Source of the DNA: Bacillota bacterium | GTDB taxonomy: Bacteria; Bacillota; Desulfotomaculia; Desulfotomaculales; Desulfohalotomaculaceae | Assembly: GCA_009711615.1 (NCBI GenBank) | Contig: VENI01000005.1 | Location: 603,707-667,706, forward strand | DNA: 64,000 nt | Direction: 5' to 3' | Part shown: in pieces, positions 34,635 to 43,840 of the stretch | Layout: each line of letters starts with the position of its first letter | Position numbering within the stretch: position 1 is the first letter of the stretch | Notes under the pieces: model-generated | Seen by the model: only the letters and a program-made list of their open reading frames with translations | Database searches by the model: none | Told to the model about the DNA's origin: nothing | Translations under genes and position numbers: made by a program

Positions 34635-36626
34635 TTAACTAACTAGAGAATTGTCTTCACTGCTGAATACATGGGATAAAACTTCTTCTACTTTATTGAC
34701 CGCCACAACGGTTATTCCTTTAATATCTGCAGGTACGTCCTTGGCATTTTCTTCAGGAATAATTATCTTTTTTACTCCCGCCTGTCTTGCACCGTATATT
34801 TTTTCTGCAATACCGCCCACTGCTCTAACTTTACCTTGAATGGATATTTCACCGGTAACGGCTATGTCCTGTTTTATGGGCCGTTCTTGTATTGCACTTA
34901 ACAACGCAACGGTAATAGCTACACCTGCTGAAGGACCGTCTATACGACCGCCACCAACAATGTTAATATGAATATCGTAGTTGCTAATATCCTCACCGGT
35001 TATCTTTCTTATTACTGAGGCTGCATTAAATACAGAATCCTTTGCCATGGAACCAGCAGTATCGTTAAACCTTATATTTCCTGTTCCCTCTTTGTTAGTA
35101 GGAAAGGTGACTGCTTCAATTTCAAGAATGGAGCCTAAGAATCCCAATACACCTAGGCCAAATATTTTACCCACTTCATTACCGCTACTGGCTTTTTGTG
35201 TAACATTGGGAGCAAGACGCCCGGTTTGTATTACTTCATAGACATCCTTTTCGGAAATAATTATTTCATTCTTCTGGTTGTTGCAGTTATAACAGGTCAA
35301 TGCATATGCATCACATAATATATTTGTTGCTTTACGTCCTTCTATGGTGTACTCACTTATTATCTCTGAAACTTTACTTTCCAGTTTAACTTCCAGTTTC
35401 TCTGCTGCCTGATTTACAATCTCCACAATGTCAGCAGGTGTAAGCGGTTCAAAATATACCTCTGCACACCGGGAGCGAATAGCCGGGTTAATATATTCCG
35501 GTTCACGGGTTGTGGCACCAATTAAGATAAAGTCTGCCGGTGCGCCTTCTTCAAACAGCTTCTTTACATATTGTGGAATGTTGGGGTCATGTGGGTCATA
35601 GTAAGAGGAATCAAAGAAAACTCTTTTGTCTTCTAATACCTTTAATAGCTTGTTCTGAAGAATTGTATCCACTTCACCCACTTCATCTATAAACAGTATA
35701 CCCCCATGGGCATCAGTGGCTAAACCGGGTTTTGGCTCTGGAATGCCTGTTTCAGCTAGGTCGCGTCGGGCACCTTGGTAAATGGGGTCGTGTACCGAAC
35801 CCAAAAGTGGGTTGGTTATTTCCCTAGGGTCCCAACGAAGGGTTGAACCATCAACTTCCACAAAATCACCTTCTTGGCTAAAGGGGCTGCCTTTTATTTC
35901 TTTAGCCACTTCCAGCGCCAACCTAGCAGCGGTGGTTTTACCTACTCCCGGAGGTCCATAAATTATAATGTGTTGTGGAAACGGTGATGCCAGTTTTGAA
36001 ACCAATGCCTTTATTGCTCGTTCTTGACCAACTATATCCTGAAACTTTTTTGGACGTAACAAATCTACCGCTGAAGTGGACAGGCTATTATGGTCTAGTT
36101 TTTCAAGAACTGCAAGTTTTTTAAGGGTTTGGGCATTTTCTGGCCCTCCATTTTCTTTTAAAACTTGCATCTTTAGTTCTTTAACGTATTCCTCATGGCG
36201 TTGTTGCATTTTTTCTGTTATTTTCTTTTCTATATCTTCTTCCACTGTGCGTCGAGCAAGAACTTCAGCAATTTCATTTTGTATTTTATCAAGTATTACT
36301 GGTATTTCTTCTTCCTCTGGCAACTTTTCTAATGTTGGGTCTTCAAATACTAGTATTTGAAGTGCCAGTACTCTTTCGGCGGTTTTTTCAGAACGCATTA
36401 GATTCAAGGCATCTAGTTTACTGGCTCTTAGTACCAGTTTATCGGAACCATGAATATTGGAAAGCAGTTCATATATTGCATTAATCTGCCTGTTAATTAA
36501 TTCGCTACTTGATAAATATTTTGGGTTTTCTTGTGAGCTTGTTTTCATGAATTTTTCAATAAACTGTTTCACAGGCTTTACCCCTTTCAATGCACCTGTG
36601 AGGCCATTAATTAATGCTATTGGCAC
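34635..36626 (-). CDS. lonC: ATP-dependent protease, sporulation-type Lon (LonC)
   Basis: The 663-residue protein has an N-terminal helical region, an AAA+ domain (Walker A GPPGVGKTT about 223-231, Walker B GGILFIDEVGEVD about 310-322) and a C-terminal S16 domain with catalytic Ser in GPSAG and Lys in AEKIYGARQAG. It lacks the Lon substrate-binding N domain, as in the spore-former Lon_C family found between dnaB and rplI. The substrate is unknown. The start may vary by a few codons. Confidence 0.88.
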   Translation of the reverse strand: MPIALINGLTGALKGVKPVKQFIEKFMKTSSQENPKYLSSSELINRQINAIYELLSNIHGSDKLVLRASKLDALNLMRSEKTAERVLALQILVFEDPTLEKLPEEEEIPVILDKIQNEIAEVLARRTVEEDIEKKITEKMQQRHEEYVKELKMQVLKENGGPENAQTLKKLAVLEKLDHNSLSTSAVDLLRPKKFQDIVGQERAIKALVSKLASPFPQHIIIYGPPGVGKTTAARLALEVAKEIKGSPFSQEGDFVEVDGSTLRWDPREITNPLLGSVHDPIYQGARRDLAETGIPEPKPGLATDAHGGILFIDEVGEVDTILQNKLLKVLEDKRVFFDSSYYDPHDPNIPQYVKKLFEEGAPADFILIGATTREPEYINPAIRSRCAEVYFEPLTPADIVEIVNQAAEKLEVKLESKVSEIISEYTIEGRKATNILCDAYALTCYNCNNQKNEIIISEKDVYEVIQTGRLAPNVTQKASSGNEVGKIFGLGVLGFLGSILEIEAVTFPTNKEGTGNIRFNDTAGSMAKDSVFNAASVIRKITGEDISNYDIHINIVGGGRIDGPSAGVAITVALLSAIQERPIKQDIAVTGEISIQGKVRAVGGIAEKIYGARQAGVKKIIIPEENAKDVPADIKGITVVAVNKVEEVLSHVFSSEDNSLVS

Positions 36627-36653
36627 GGTGCTAAAATTTTAATGACCTTCTCC

Positions 36654-37100
36654 CTAAGCCTCTGAAATTACTACTTGTAATTGCGCCTGCACTTTTGGGT
36701 GCAGTTTTACAGTAACTTGATACTCGCCTAAACCTTTAATGGGGGATTTCAGAACTATTTTCTTTTTGTCTATTTTAATATCGTGTTGCTTTTTTAAATT
36801 ATCGGCAATGTCTTTGTTGCTAATAGCTCCAAAAAGTTTGCCTCCCCCACCAACTTTAGCAGTTAGCTTAACCTGCAGTTTTTCTAGCTGAGATGCTGTA
36901 TCTTTTGCTTCTTGTAACACCTGTTCTTTCTTACGGTTTTCAGCTTTTTTGATTTGGCTTAACTCTTTTAACTTTCCCTGGGAAGCTTCAGTAGCTAAAT
37001 TACGAGGTAGTAAATAATTTCTGCCATAACCTTCGGCCACTTCTATTACATCGCCTTTTTTTCCCAGTTTGGAAACATCTTGTTGTAAAATTACTTTCAT
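36654..37100 (-). CDS. rplI: 50S ribosomal protein L9
   Basis: The 148-residue protein starts MKVILQQDVSKLGKKGDVIE and contains GYGRNYLLPRNLA, the L9 signature. It binds 23S rRNA near domain V. It follows yybS by four bases and precedes lonC, the usual order in spore formers. Confidence 0.96.
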   Translation of the reverse strand: MKVILQQDVSKLGKKGDVIEVAEGYGRNYLLPRNLATEASQGKLKELSQIKKAENRKKEQVLQEAKDTASQLEKLQVKLTAKVGGGGKLFGAISNKDIADNLKKQHDIKIDKKKIVLKSPIKGLGEYQVTVKLHPKVQAQLQVVISEA

Positions 37101-37103
37101 AAA

Positions 37104-38066
37104 CTATGCCTCCTTCTCCTTGTTAATCTTCCGAATATCCAGTATTGGATCAATTATGCCTATACCCAGTAACATAAATGGTGTAAAGGGCCAGATAATA
37201 ACTAAAAATAAAATTGCCACCTTAATAAGCGGGTGGAAAGGAATTCTTTTATAGTAGTACGTAGCTATGGAAACACCTAGCAGTACAAATATCATACTTG
37301 CTACGTAAATAATATTTTTGCCGACTACAGCTGTGGTGGAAAGATTGTATCTGTCCCCAATTATGGTCAGCGCCAGGCCAATAACCACTACCCATAATGA
37401 ATACCACGGAAAAGTCCAGCGACTGAAAGTAGGTAGTGGCACTAACTTATAATTCATTCGCTTGAAAACTGCCCTGGATAAAAGGTAGGTTATTATTGAT
37501 GATAACATCGCTCCGATTATTAAAATACCAGGTAGTAGCATAATAAGTGATTGCATTGTTTGTTCCGTGGATTGCTTTAAATCTTCTACATCTACATTTT
37601 CCATAAGCCCAGTGTTATGATAAAAATTAATGCTCTCATTCATTGCCGTTTGCATTTCTTTTTCCAAGTAGGACAAACTGATACCTGTTAAAGAAACCAC
37701 AGAAATCATTACAGTAAATGTAAGTAATGTGGATACAGCGGTACAGGCAATAATGCTCTTACCGGCTGATACACTGTTCTTATAAAGCAAACCAAGTAAT
37801 AACCCTAATGGGGCAAATTGGATCATAATGGCTGATACGCTGAGTGGTTCAGGAAACAAAATTAAAAGTAATATGTAAGATGCTATAAATGTTAAAAATC
37901 CTTTTTTAAGACCATGCCTGTAGACCATTAAGGTTAATGGTAGCGGTATGAGCATCCCACTTATAATTAGCATTAATGGCATAGAAAAACTCAACACAGC
38001 TATAATTACTGTAAGAGCAGAAAATAGAGCTCCCTCTACTGTTGAGCGGATGGAACTTTTTGCCAA
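37104..38066 (-). CDS. yybS: YybS-family (DUF2232) membrane protein
   Basis: This membrane protein of about 320 residues has some eight helices and the yybS position before rplI. Its function is not established; the family is related to ECF-transporter-like or sporulation membrane proteins. TTG at 38066 is preferred because GAGGTGACCC covers the upstream GTG at 38075. Confidence 0.82.
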   Translation of the reverse strand: MAKSSIRSTVEGALFSALTVIIAVLSFSMPLMLIISGMLIPLPLTLMVYRHGLKKGFLTFIASYILLLILFPEPLSVSAIMIQFAPLGLLLGLLYKNSVSAGKSIIACTAVSTLLTFTVMISVVSLTGISLSYLEKEMQTAMNESINFYHNTGLMENVDVEDLKQSTEQTMQSLIMLLPGILIIGAMLSSIITYLLSRAVFKRMNYKLVPLPTFSRWTFPWYSLWVVVIGLALTIIGDRYNLSTTAVVGKNIIYVASMIFVLLGVSIATYYYKRIPFHPLIKVAILFLVIIWPFTPFMLLGIGIIDPILDIRKINKEKEA

Positions 38067-38079
38067 CAGGGTCACCTCT

Positions 38080-38427
38080 TTACGGTATTCTTTTCTTGCC
38101 GCTTTTGGTTCCGTAATTGCTAATACGGTAGTTAAGAAGTTCTGTCAAATCACCATACCATTTTTCAACTTCATGTTCTTCATCAATACCTTGTCTTAAC
38201 TTTGATTCGATTTTTAAATCCAATCGCGAAAAATTAATGCCTAGGCGTCTACCCAGAACATATGTGGTTATTACCATACTGGCCAGGGCATCAAGTAGTT
38301 TTTCTTCACTACCTTTTACCATTGATTTGAACAGAGCAGAAAGGGATGCCAAGATATCTGCTTTTAACCACTCTATAACTCTAATGTTTTTGGCTATTCC
38401 ACTTTCCTGTTTGGGTTTCGGGAACAT
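38080..38427 (-). CDS. MazG-like family protein
   Basis: The 115-residue all-helical protein resembles the MazG-like family found beside yybS in Clostridia (IEWLKADILASLSALFKSMV, then DALASMVITTYVLGRRLGI). Catalytic EExxE motifs of true MazG pyrophosphatases are not evident, so activity is doubtful. ATG at 38427 follows AGGAGGGG. Confidence 0.7.
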   Translation of the reverse strand: MFPKPKQESGIAKNIRVIEWLKADILASLSALFKSMVKGSEEKLLDALASMVITTYVLGRRLGINFSRLDLKIESKLRQGIDEEHEVEKWYGDLTELLNYRISNYGTKSGKKRIP

Positions 38428-38630
38428 TTTTGTACCCCTCCTTTTAACCCTATGCAACACTCTACCGGGCAGAAAAAACTTGTCCTAAAAAGGTTATTTT
38501 CTATCCCCGGCAGTTTTTCTCCTGCTCAAATCACTATGTAAATTGTGTATTGATAACATTTTTTTCCTAAAAATGTAAAGCTAAAGCAAAATCGATGCAA
38601 ATACATATAATTTTTTTATTAATAAGCAAA

Positions 38631-38660
38631 AAACGAAGGGACATTTAGCTCCCTTCGTTT
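38631..38660 (-). terminator. Terminator of the rpsF-ssb-rpsR operon
   Basis: AAACGAAGGGAGC pairs with GTCCCTTCGTTT on the minus strand, then TTTTT. The 210 bases from here to the MazG-like gene hold nothing else recognised. Confidence 0.88.
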
Positions 38661-38672
38661 CTATAATCTTAA

Positions 38673-38897
38673 TTAATCAATAGTGTATGGAAGTAATGCC
38701 ATTACACGGGCACGCTTAATTGCAGTTGTCAGCATGCGTTGGTGCTTGGCACAGTTACCGGAAATACGACGGGGTAAAATTTTACCTCGCTCAGTAATGA
38801 ATTTCCTCAACCGTGGTACTTCCTTATAATCTACATCATTTATTTTATCAACACAAAAAGTACATACTCTTCTTTTTCTACGACGATCTCTAGCCAT
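38673..38897 (-). CDS. rpsR: 30S ribosomal protein S18
   Basis: This 74-residue S18 has the zinc-type cysteines CTFC near the N-terminus and NCAKH later (C+ form). It pairs with S6 on the 30S platform. Last gene of the rpsF-ssb-rpsR operon. Confidence 0.96.
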   Translation of the reverse strand: MARDRRRKRRVCTFCVDKINDVDYKEVPRLRKFITERGKILPRRISGNCAKHQRMLTTAIKRARVMALLPYTID

Positions 38898-38912
38898 GGT
38901 TATACCTCCTTT

Positions 38913-39344
38913 TTAAAACGGAACATCGTCTGTATCATCTGAAAAACTAATTTCACTGGCAAAGCCACCTGTACCTTCATTGCTACCATAATTATCCTGG
39001 GTTGTGGCTACTTCGTCTCTAGCTTTACCCCGGTCTAAGAACCGTACGTTATCTGCCATAACTTCAGCTTTCTTACGTCTAATCCCTTCTCTATCATCAA
39101 AGGAATTAATTTGCAAGTGACCTTCTACCGCAACTAAGCGACCTTTGTTAAGGTTATTTGCACATATTTCAGCAAGTTTGCGCCAGGTAACTATATCAAT
39201 AAAGTCAGCTTCTCTTTCGCCTTGTTTGTTTGCAAATGGCCTGTCTACAGCCAGTGTAAATTTGGTTACAGCCACTCCGTTTGTGGTGTAGCGGGGTTCC
39301 GGGTCACGGACTAACCTACCTATTAAAATAATCTTATTTAACAC
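38913..39344 (-). CDS. ssb: Single-stranded DNA-binding protein
   Basis: The 143-residue protein has an OB-fold (MLNKIILIGRLVRDPEPRYT) and the acidic C-terminal tip DDTDDVPF that recruits replication and repair partners. It lies between rpsF and rpsR as usual. Confidence 0.96.
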   Translation of the reverse strand: MLNKIILIGRLVRDPEPRYTTNGVAVTKFTLAVDRPFANKQGEREADFIDIVTWRKLAEICANNLNKGRLVAVEGHLQINSFDDREGIRRKKAEVMADNVRFLDRGKARDEVATTQDNYGSNEGTGGFASEISFSDDTDDVPF

Positions 39345-39370
39345 AAAATCACCCCGTTATTTTTAAAAAA

Positions 39371-39658
39371 TTATTCTTCTTTGCGAATAACAAGATGTCG
39401 AATTACTTCATCAGATATTTTCAGAACACGCTCAGCTTCATGAGAAGTAGCTGGTTCGCCCTTATAATTAACGATATAATAATACCCTTCGGTATTCTTA
39501 TCGATAGTATAAGCCAGACGACGCTTACCCCATTTTTCAACTTCGACAGATTCTCCGCCGTTGTTTTTAATGAGGTTAGTAAATTTCTCTACCGTAGCTG
39601 CCAGTGCTTCTTCATCTAGGTCAGAGCGTAATATATAAGTTAATTCGTAATTACGCAA
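39371..39658 (-). CDS. rpsF: 30S ribosomal protein S6
   Basis: The 95-residue S6 begins MRNYELTYILRSDLDEEALA. TTG at 39658 is used, with GAGGAGGTGAAGAGG upstream. Its leader (39659-39741) may carry the S6:S18 autoregulatory structure common in Firmicutes, which is not proven here. Confidence 0.95.
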   Translation of the reverse strand: MRNYELTYILRSDLDEEALAATVEKFTNLIKNNGGESVEVEKWGKRRLAYTIDKNTEGYYYIVNYKGEPATSHEAERVLKISDEVIRHLVIRKEE

Positions 39659-39741
39659 ACCTCTTCACCTCCTCCCTTGGTCTTTGGCCCCATTTATGAA
39701 TGGAGCGGGAGAGAACAATGTCTTGTTCTTCCAACTTCGCT

Positions 39742-39770
39742 AGTATATCACATCTAGCAGGTGGCAGCAA
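39742..39770 (-). promoter_or_regulatory. Sigma-A-type promoter of rpsF operon
   Basis: TTGCTG (39765-39770) and TATACT (39742-39747) with a 17-bp spacer. The mRNA would have a leader of about 75 bases. Confidence 0.75.
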
Positions 39771-39820
39771 GATTATGAATTGTTTTCTAAGTTATTATTT
39801 GTTCAGGCTTTATAAATGCT

Positions 39821-39859
39821 TCAAGAATATACTTCTAGTAATCTACTAACCTGTTGTAA
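39821..39859 (-). pseudogene. Remnant of a four-helix-bundle (S23/IVP) gene
   Basis: The codons read LQQVSRLLEVYS then stop on the minus strand. This matches LLQEVRKLLEAYS at the end of the intact gene at 524-889; about 30 of 36 bases agree. Everything upstream of it is lost or unrecognisable, and it is joined to an AGGAGTCAG arm at 39910. It is a decayed copy of the same mobile or repeat-linked gene. Confidence 0.65.
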
Positions 39860-39904
39860 TTTTAAGGCAACAGCACGCCGAATTTGCGACCATATAACGT
39901 TCCC

Positions 39905-40120
39905 TTATTCTGGCTCCTGACTCCTGACTCCTGACTCCTGATTAGTCACAATTGTTTTTACACTTTTTTCAAACTTAGGGCGGGGTAGCATTAAAATCCT
40001 GCCACATTTTGTACATTTTATTCGAAAGTCAACCCCTGTTCGCATTATTTCCCACTGGTCACCACCACAAGGATGTACCTTCTTCATTTTCACTATATCC
40101 CCTACATTATAGCGAGTCAT
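39905..40120 (-). CDS. DUF951 zinc-ribbon-like protein with repeat-derived C-terminus
   Basis: The 71-residue protein is DUF951: MTRYNVGDIVKMKKVHPCGG, and a CTKCGRI motif with two Cys. It usually lies between rpsF and the parB region genes; its function is unknown. The last 13 residues (NQESGVRSQEPE-like) are read from the AGGAGTCAG repeat (39910-39944), which has replaced the normal stop. An RRKK-like basic end is therefore missing from the usual position; whether the extended protein works is not known. Confidence 0.85.
   Translation of the reverse strand: MTRYNVGDIVKMKKVHPCGGDQWEIMRTGVDFRIKCTKCGRILMLPRPKFEKSVKTIVTNQESGVRSQEPE
39910..39944. repeat. AGGAGTCAG repeat arm inside the 3' end of DUF951
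   Basis: Plus-strand CTCCTGACTCCTGACTCCTG lies here in four tandem units. It is the right-arm orientation, next to the four-helix-bundle remnant at 39821-39859. No left arm remains. Confidence 0.8.
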
Positions 40121-40193
40121 CTCTTAACCCCCGTAAATGATTTTCACTTTAAATAATAATTACTTTTTATCTATCTGGCAAGGGCATTTATTA

Positions 40194-40230
40194 AAGAATT
40201 CAGTAGTACGGAGTTAGAATTCAGAATAAT
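40194..40230. repeat. Short AGGAGTTAG/GAATTCAG repeat
   Basis: AAAGAATTCAGTAGTACGGA then GTTAGAATTCAGAAT. It shares the AAAGAATTCAG end with the element at 44803. It lies between DUF951 and the M18 gene terminator. Confidence 0.55.
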
Positions 40231-40246
40231 AATAAAAAATTATAGA

Positions 40247-40266
40247 GGCGGCTTCACAATGCCGCC
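40247..40266 (-). terminator. Terminator of the M18 aminopeptidase gene
   Basis: GGCGGC/GCCGCC around ATTGTGAA on the minus strand, followed by TCTATAATTTTTT. Confidence 0.8.
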
Positions 40267-40322
40267 CCTTAAGGCAATCAATGAATACATAATCACATGC
40301 ACCCATTCTTAATTATATTTTT

Positions 40323-41735
40323 CTATTGACTCAAGAAGAATGCTTTGTATGCCCGATAAGCGGAGAATATATCCACTTTACTGGCCACTTCAAATGGAGA
40401 GTGCATCCCCAGTATCGGAACACCGCAATCTAGCACATCCATACCATAAACAGCCATTAAATAGGCTATGGTGCCTCCACCACCTTCGTCGACTTTACCT
40501 AGTTCACCGGTTTGCCAGGGAATATTATTCTGATTTAACAAGTGGCGAATATAGCCCAAAAATTCAGCATGTGCATCATTGGCATGAACTTTTCCCCGCG
40601 ACCCTGTGTATTTAGTTATTGACACCCCATAACCCAACCTACTGGCATTCATTTTTTCCATTACACTTTCATAGTTAGGGTCTAAGCCTGCTGTAACATC
40701 TGCAGACAATGCTTTGGAAGTGGCCAAACAGCGTCGTAATGCCAACTCGCTATAACCAGGTAATATTCTAGCAATTAGCTCTGCCATAAAGTTTTCAAAT
40801 GTTCTGGCCGCCATTCCTGTATTGCCGCTGGAGCCTATTTCTTCCTTGTCCATAAACATGGCCACTGATGTAAAGGTTGGCGTATTAATATCTAGCAATG
40901 CTTTAAGGGAAGTATAGACGCATACTCTGTCATCTTGACCATATGAGCCTACCATACTACTATCCAAACCCACATCACGGGCTGGCCAAGCTGGAACCAC
41001 TTCAAACTCTGCACTGATAAAATCTTCTTCTGTTATACCGAATTGTTGATTTAGTTTATCTAAGACAGCCAATTTAACAGGATTCTTTAATTTTTCATCC
41101 TCATTTATGGGGATACCACCAACTACAATATTTAAACCTTCGCCACTTATTGCTTCTGACATTTTTTTACCCATTTGCTCTTTAGCTAAATGGGGTAACA
41201 GGTCTGTTATTGTAAACACTGGATCATTACTTTCTTCTCCAATCATTATGTTTACGGAAGACCCATTTTTAAAGCAAATTACTCCATGTAATGCCAGGGG
41301 CATTCCTAGCCACTGGTATTTTTTAATACCTCCGTAATAGTGGGTTTTTAACATAGCTAGATTCTGGTCTTCGTACAGTGGGTTTGGTTTTAGGTCCAAC
41401 CTTGGAGCATCTGTATGAGACCCTATAATATTGCACCCTTGGTCTATGGGGTTTGCTCCAATTACTGCCAACATTACCGCCTTGTCGCGATAATTTAGCA
41501 TCACTTTACTTCCAGGTTGAAGTTTATTAACACTATTAATTGGTGCAAAACCATTTTCTTGAGCCAGTTGTGTAATTTGTACAGCCGTTTCTCTTTCAGT
41601 CTTGGCCTGATTTAAAAACAACTTGTAACTTTCATTAAATGAAATTACTGATGACATTAGCGTATTATCTACGTTATACCAGGCGCTTTTACTTTTATAT
41701 AACAGGCTTTCTGCGGGATGCTTTTGATGATCCAT
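40323..41735 (-). CDS. M18-family aminopeptidase
   Basis: The 470-residue protein has the dinuclear zinc metallopeptidase pattern: SHTDAPRLDLK (about 101-111), a bridging Asp, DKEEIGSSGNTG (about 290-301) and a C-terminal GMHSPFEV. M18 enzymes trim acidic or hydrophobic N-terminal residues in the cytosol, probably as dodecamers. The ATG at 41735 has GGGGG upstream. It stands as a single gene. Confidence 0.92.
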   Translation of the reverse strand: MDHQKHPAESLLYKSKSAWYNVDNTLMSSVISFNESYKLFLNQAKTERETAVQITQLAQENGFAPINSVNKLQPGSKVMLNYRDKAVMLAVIGANPIDQGCNIIGSHTDAPRLDLKPNPLYEDQNLAMLKTHYYGGIKKYQWLGMPLALHGVICFKNGSSVNIMIGEESNDPVFTITDLLPHLAKEQMGKKMSEAISGEGLNIVVGGIPINEDEKLKNPVKLAVLDKLNQQFGITEEDFISAEFEVVPAWPARDVGLDSSMVGSYGQDDRVCVYTSLKALLDINTPTFTSVAMFMDKEEIGSSGNTGMAARTFENFMAELIARILPGYSELALRRCLATSKALSADVTAGLDPNYESVMEKMNASRLGYGVSITKYTGSRGKVHANDAHAEFLGYIRHLLNQNNIPWQTGELGKVDEGGGGTIAYLMAVYGMDVLDCGVPILGMHSPFEVASKVDIFSAYRAYKAFFLSQ

Positions 41736-41775
41736 TTTATACCCCCTAGATATGTATATTTAATAATATTATCCC

Positions 41776-42510
41776 TTATATTGAATTGAAATATGTTTCC
41801 AATAGGCTAGGTTTTAACCAATTACCAGCTGGACTCCAATCAGACATGGTTAATACCTGCCAAAAATATGCTGCTACATGAGAGTTTTCCAATGCTTTAG
41901 TTATTGTTGTATCTCCACCCAACAGAGCTACAGGTATTTGCAGCGGCATAATTACTGCTAGTAGTATGAAAACAATTAACATTCCCCGCACTATACCAAA
42001 AACCGCTCCGCCAACTCTATTTATTGGTGCCAAGACACCCCAATCAAAAATTTTATTTATAATGTCACCTACTAAATTAATTAATATATTTGTTATTAGC
42101 AATAATATCAAAAATGATATGATATTTAATAACCCTTGGGCCAGAGTCAAACTAAAAATTTCTCCTATTGTCTTTTCTCCACCAAAACTGTGACCTTGCA
42201 GTATTTTTAGTATTAATGGGGAAATTATTCCACTATGTTGTTCAGCTTGTTCCACTGTAACTGATGTAGTGTCATATGCATTTGTGGGCAGCAAAAAACT
42301 CAGTATGGGATTGATAAGCGGGACAATTCTTTCATCTAAATGCCAACTGGCAACTAAGTAGTCAGTTAACACATTATGGTACTTATATGCCACCAACAGT
42401 GAAATTAACAAAGAAAGCAAACCAGTTACGGACTTGATAAAACCGGTTACTAAGCCTCTAAATGCAGAATATGCAATAATAACTAATATTATAATATCTA
42501 TCCAATTCAA
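41776..42510 (-). CDS. cvpA: CvpA-family membrane protein
   Basis: The 244-residue protein has four to five membrane helices and the CvpA start NWIDIIILVIIAYSAFRGL with the GFIKSVTGLLSLL motif. CvpA proteins affect envelope homeostasis; exact role uncertain. The start is TTG at 42510 after AAGGGGGG. Confidence 0.8.
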   Translation of the reverse strand: MNWIDIIILVIIAYSAFRGLVTGFIKSVTGLLSLLISLLVAYKYHNVLTDYLVASWHLDERIVPLINPILSFLLPTNAYDTTSVTVEQAEQHSGIISPLILKILQGHSFGGEKTIGEIFSLTLAQGLLNIISFLILLLITNILINLVGDIINKIFDWGVLAPINRVGGAVFGIVRGMLIVFILLAVIMPLQIPVALLGGDTTITKALENSHVAAYFWQVLTMSDWSPAGNWLKPSLLETYFNSI

Positions 42511-42600
42511 TTTATTCCCCCCTTAAAATCAGAACTATATTTACTAAGTATATAATAGCAAATAATTCTCCAAAATACTTATATTATTAATATGCGAACA

Positions 42601-42634
42601 AAAAACCTTCAAATGATATTCATTTGAAGGTTTT
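42601..42634. terminator. Terminator of the YkvI-like gene
   Basis: AAAACCTTCAAATGA pairs with TCATTTGAAGGTTTT, with A and T tracts on both sides. Confidence 0.88.
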
Positions 42635-42637
42635 TAT

Positions 42638-43690
42638 TTACTTTTTTATTAATCTAATTATTGGCATTATTACTAGGGAGACCAACAAAATTAACCCCGC
42701 GTACCCAAACATAGGATATAATTTTTGTACCAGTTGTGCAAAATCCAATGTTGTTAAGGGTAGTATTGCAATGCATACACCTGCACCCGTTAGTTTATAT
42801 TTTTTACCGTCATTGGGTGCAATTCTACTGGCAAACCCATGGGCATTGGCAATAGCCGTTGTAAGAATTGCCATCCAAATTAAGAGTGCAAAGACTGTTC
42901 TTAGAACCGGGGCAACGGCTTCTGCCATATATAACATCGGAACAGGATATTTAGCTATTTCCGGATAAAAGCTCAAACCTGCTATTGTAATCAAGCCGGT
43001 GATTACCCCTAATATAATTCCCCCAGTCAATCCAGCCAATACGCCTATTTTAGGTGTGATTAACCGCCCCACTGAAGATAATGCAGCCAGTGGAACTATC
43101 ATGTTATAAGATACATATAAAATACTGGCCCAAAACCAGTTGGATGCTACTAAAGGTTTAGCGGCGGGTACTACTTGTGTAGGAACCATTGTCGCTTGAT
43201 TAGATATTACCAATATTGTTATTAAACAGACCACAACTAATTTAATTGGCACTAATATTAAATTTGCAGAAAGTACCCTTTCCACCCCTCCGAAAATCAC
43301 AGTAATTGTTATTATCACCGCTGCAAATATTCCAATATAATTTGGTACACCGAGGTATTGATTCAGTACGGCACCACTTCCTGCCAGCATTATACCTAGC
43401 CCACCCAATAGCATTATCAGGCTTAAATAATCCATGATTTTATACATTGGCCCTATTAGATAAGGCAATAATTCTTGATAACTACCTGACTTAAACTTAG
43501 TGGCTAAATACATAATAATCATACCCAAATATGCAAAGCATATTGTTACAACTATAACACCATATATTCCATCGACCCCATAACTAATAAAAAATTGTAG
43601 AACTTCCTGGCCGGAAGCAAAACCCGCACCAATTACTGTCCCTATATAAAGGGCTAAAACTTTAATAAACATCAACATACTTTTATTCAC
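42638..43690 (-). CDS. YkvI-type membrane transporter-like protein
   Basis: This membrane protein of about 350 residues has 10-11 helices with an APC-like start (YIGTVIGAGFASGQEVLQFF). It resembles Bacillus YkvI, of unknown substrate; it is distantly related to branched-chain amino acid carriers. GTG at 43690 is chosen from GAGGTGAGC just upstream; a longer reading to 43729 lacks a ribosome site. Confidence 0.8.
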   Translation of the reverse strand: MNKSMLMFIKVLALYIGTVIGAGFASGQEVLQFFISYGVDGIYGVIVVTICFAYLGMIIMYLATKFKSGSYQELLPYLIGPMYKIMDYLSLIMLLGGLGIMLAGSGAVLNQYLGVPNYIGIFAAVIITITVIFGGVERVLSANLILVPIKLVVVCLITILVISNQATMVPTQVVPAAKPLVASNWFWASILYVSYNMIVPLAALSSVGRLITPKIGVLAGLTGGIILGVITGLITIAGLSFYPEIAKYPVPMLYMAEAVAPVLRTVFALLIWMAILTTAIANAHGFASRIAPNDGKKYKLTGAGVCIAILPLTTLDFAQLVQKLYPMFGYAGLILLVSLVIMPIIRLIKK

Positions 43691-43778
43691 GCGCTCACCT
43701 CTTAATTCAGATAAACTCTCTACTATCAATTACTATGCAATTTACTTTAATGCTGACCAAAAAAAAAATTAAAAACAG

Positions 43779-43808
43779 GCATATTTTACTATGGTAATGG
43801 GAATAAAT
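43779..43808 (+). promoter_or_regulatory. Candidate sigma-F/sigma-G promoter of yyaC
   Basis: GCATA (43779-43783), 15 bp, then GGGAATAAAT (43799-43808), which is close to the sigma-F pattern. yyaC belongs to the forespore regulon in Bacillus. Motif match only. Confidence 0.4.
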
Positions 43809-43840
43809 ATATTAGTTGAGATTATAAGGAGGAAAACTCT

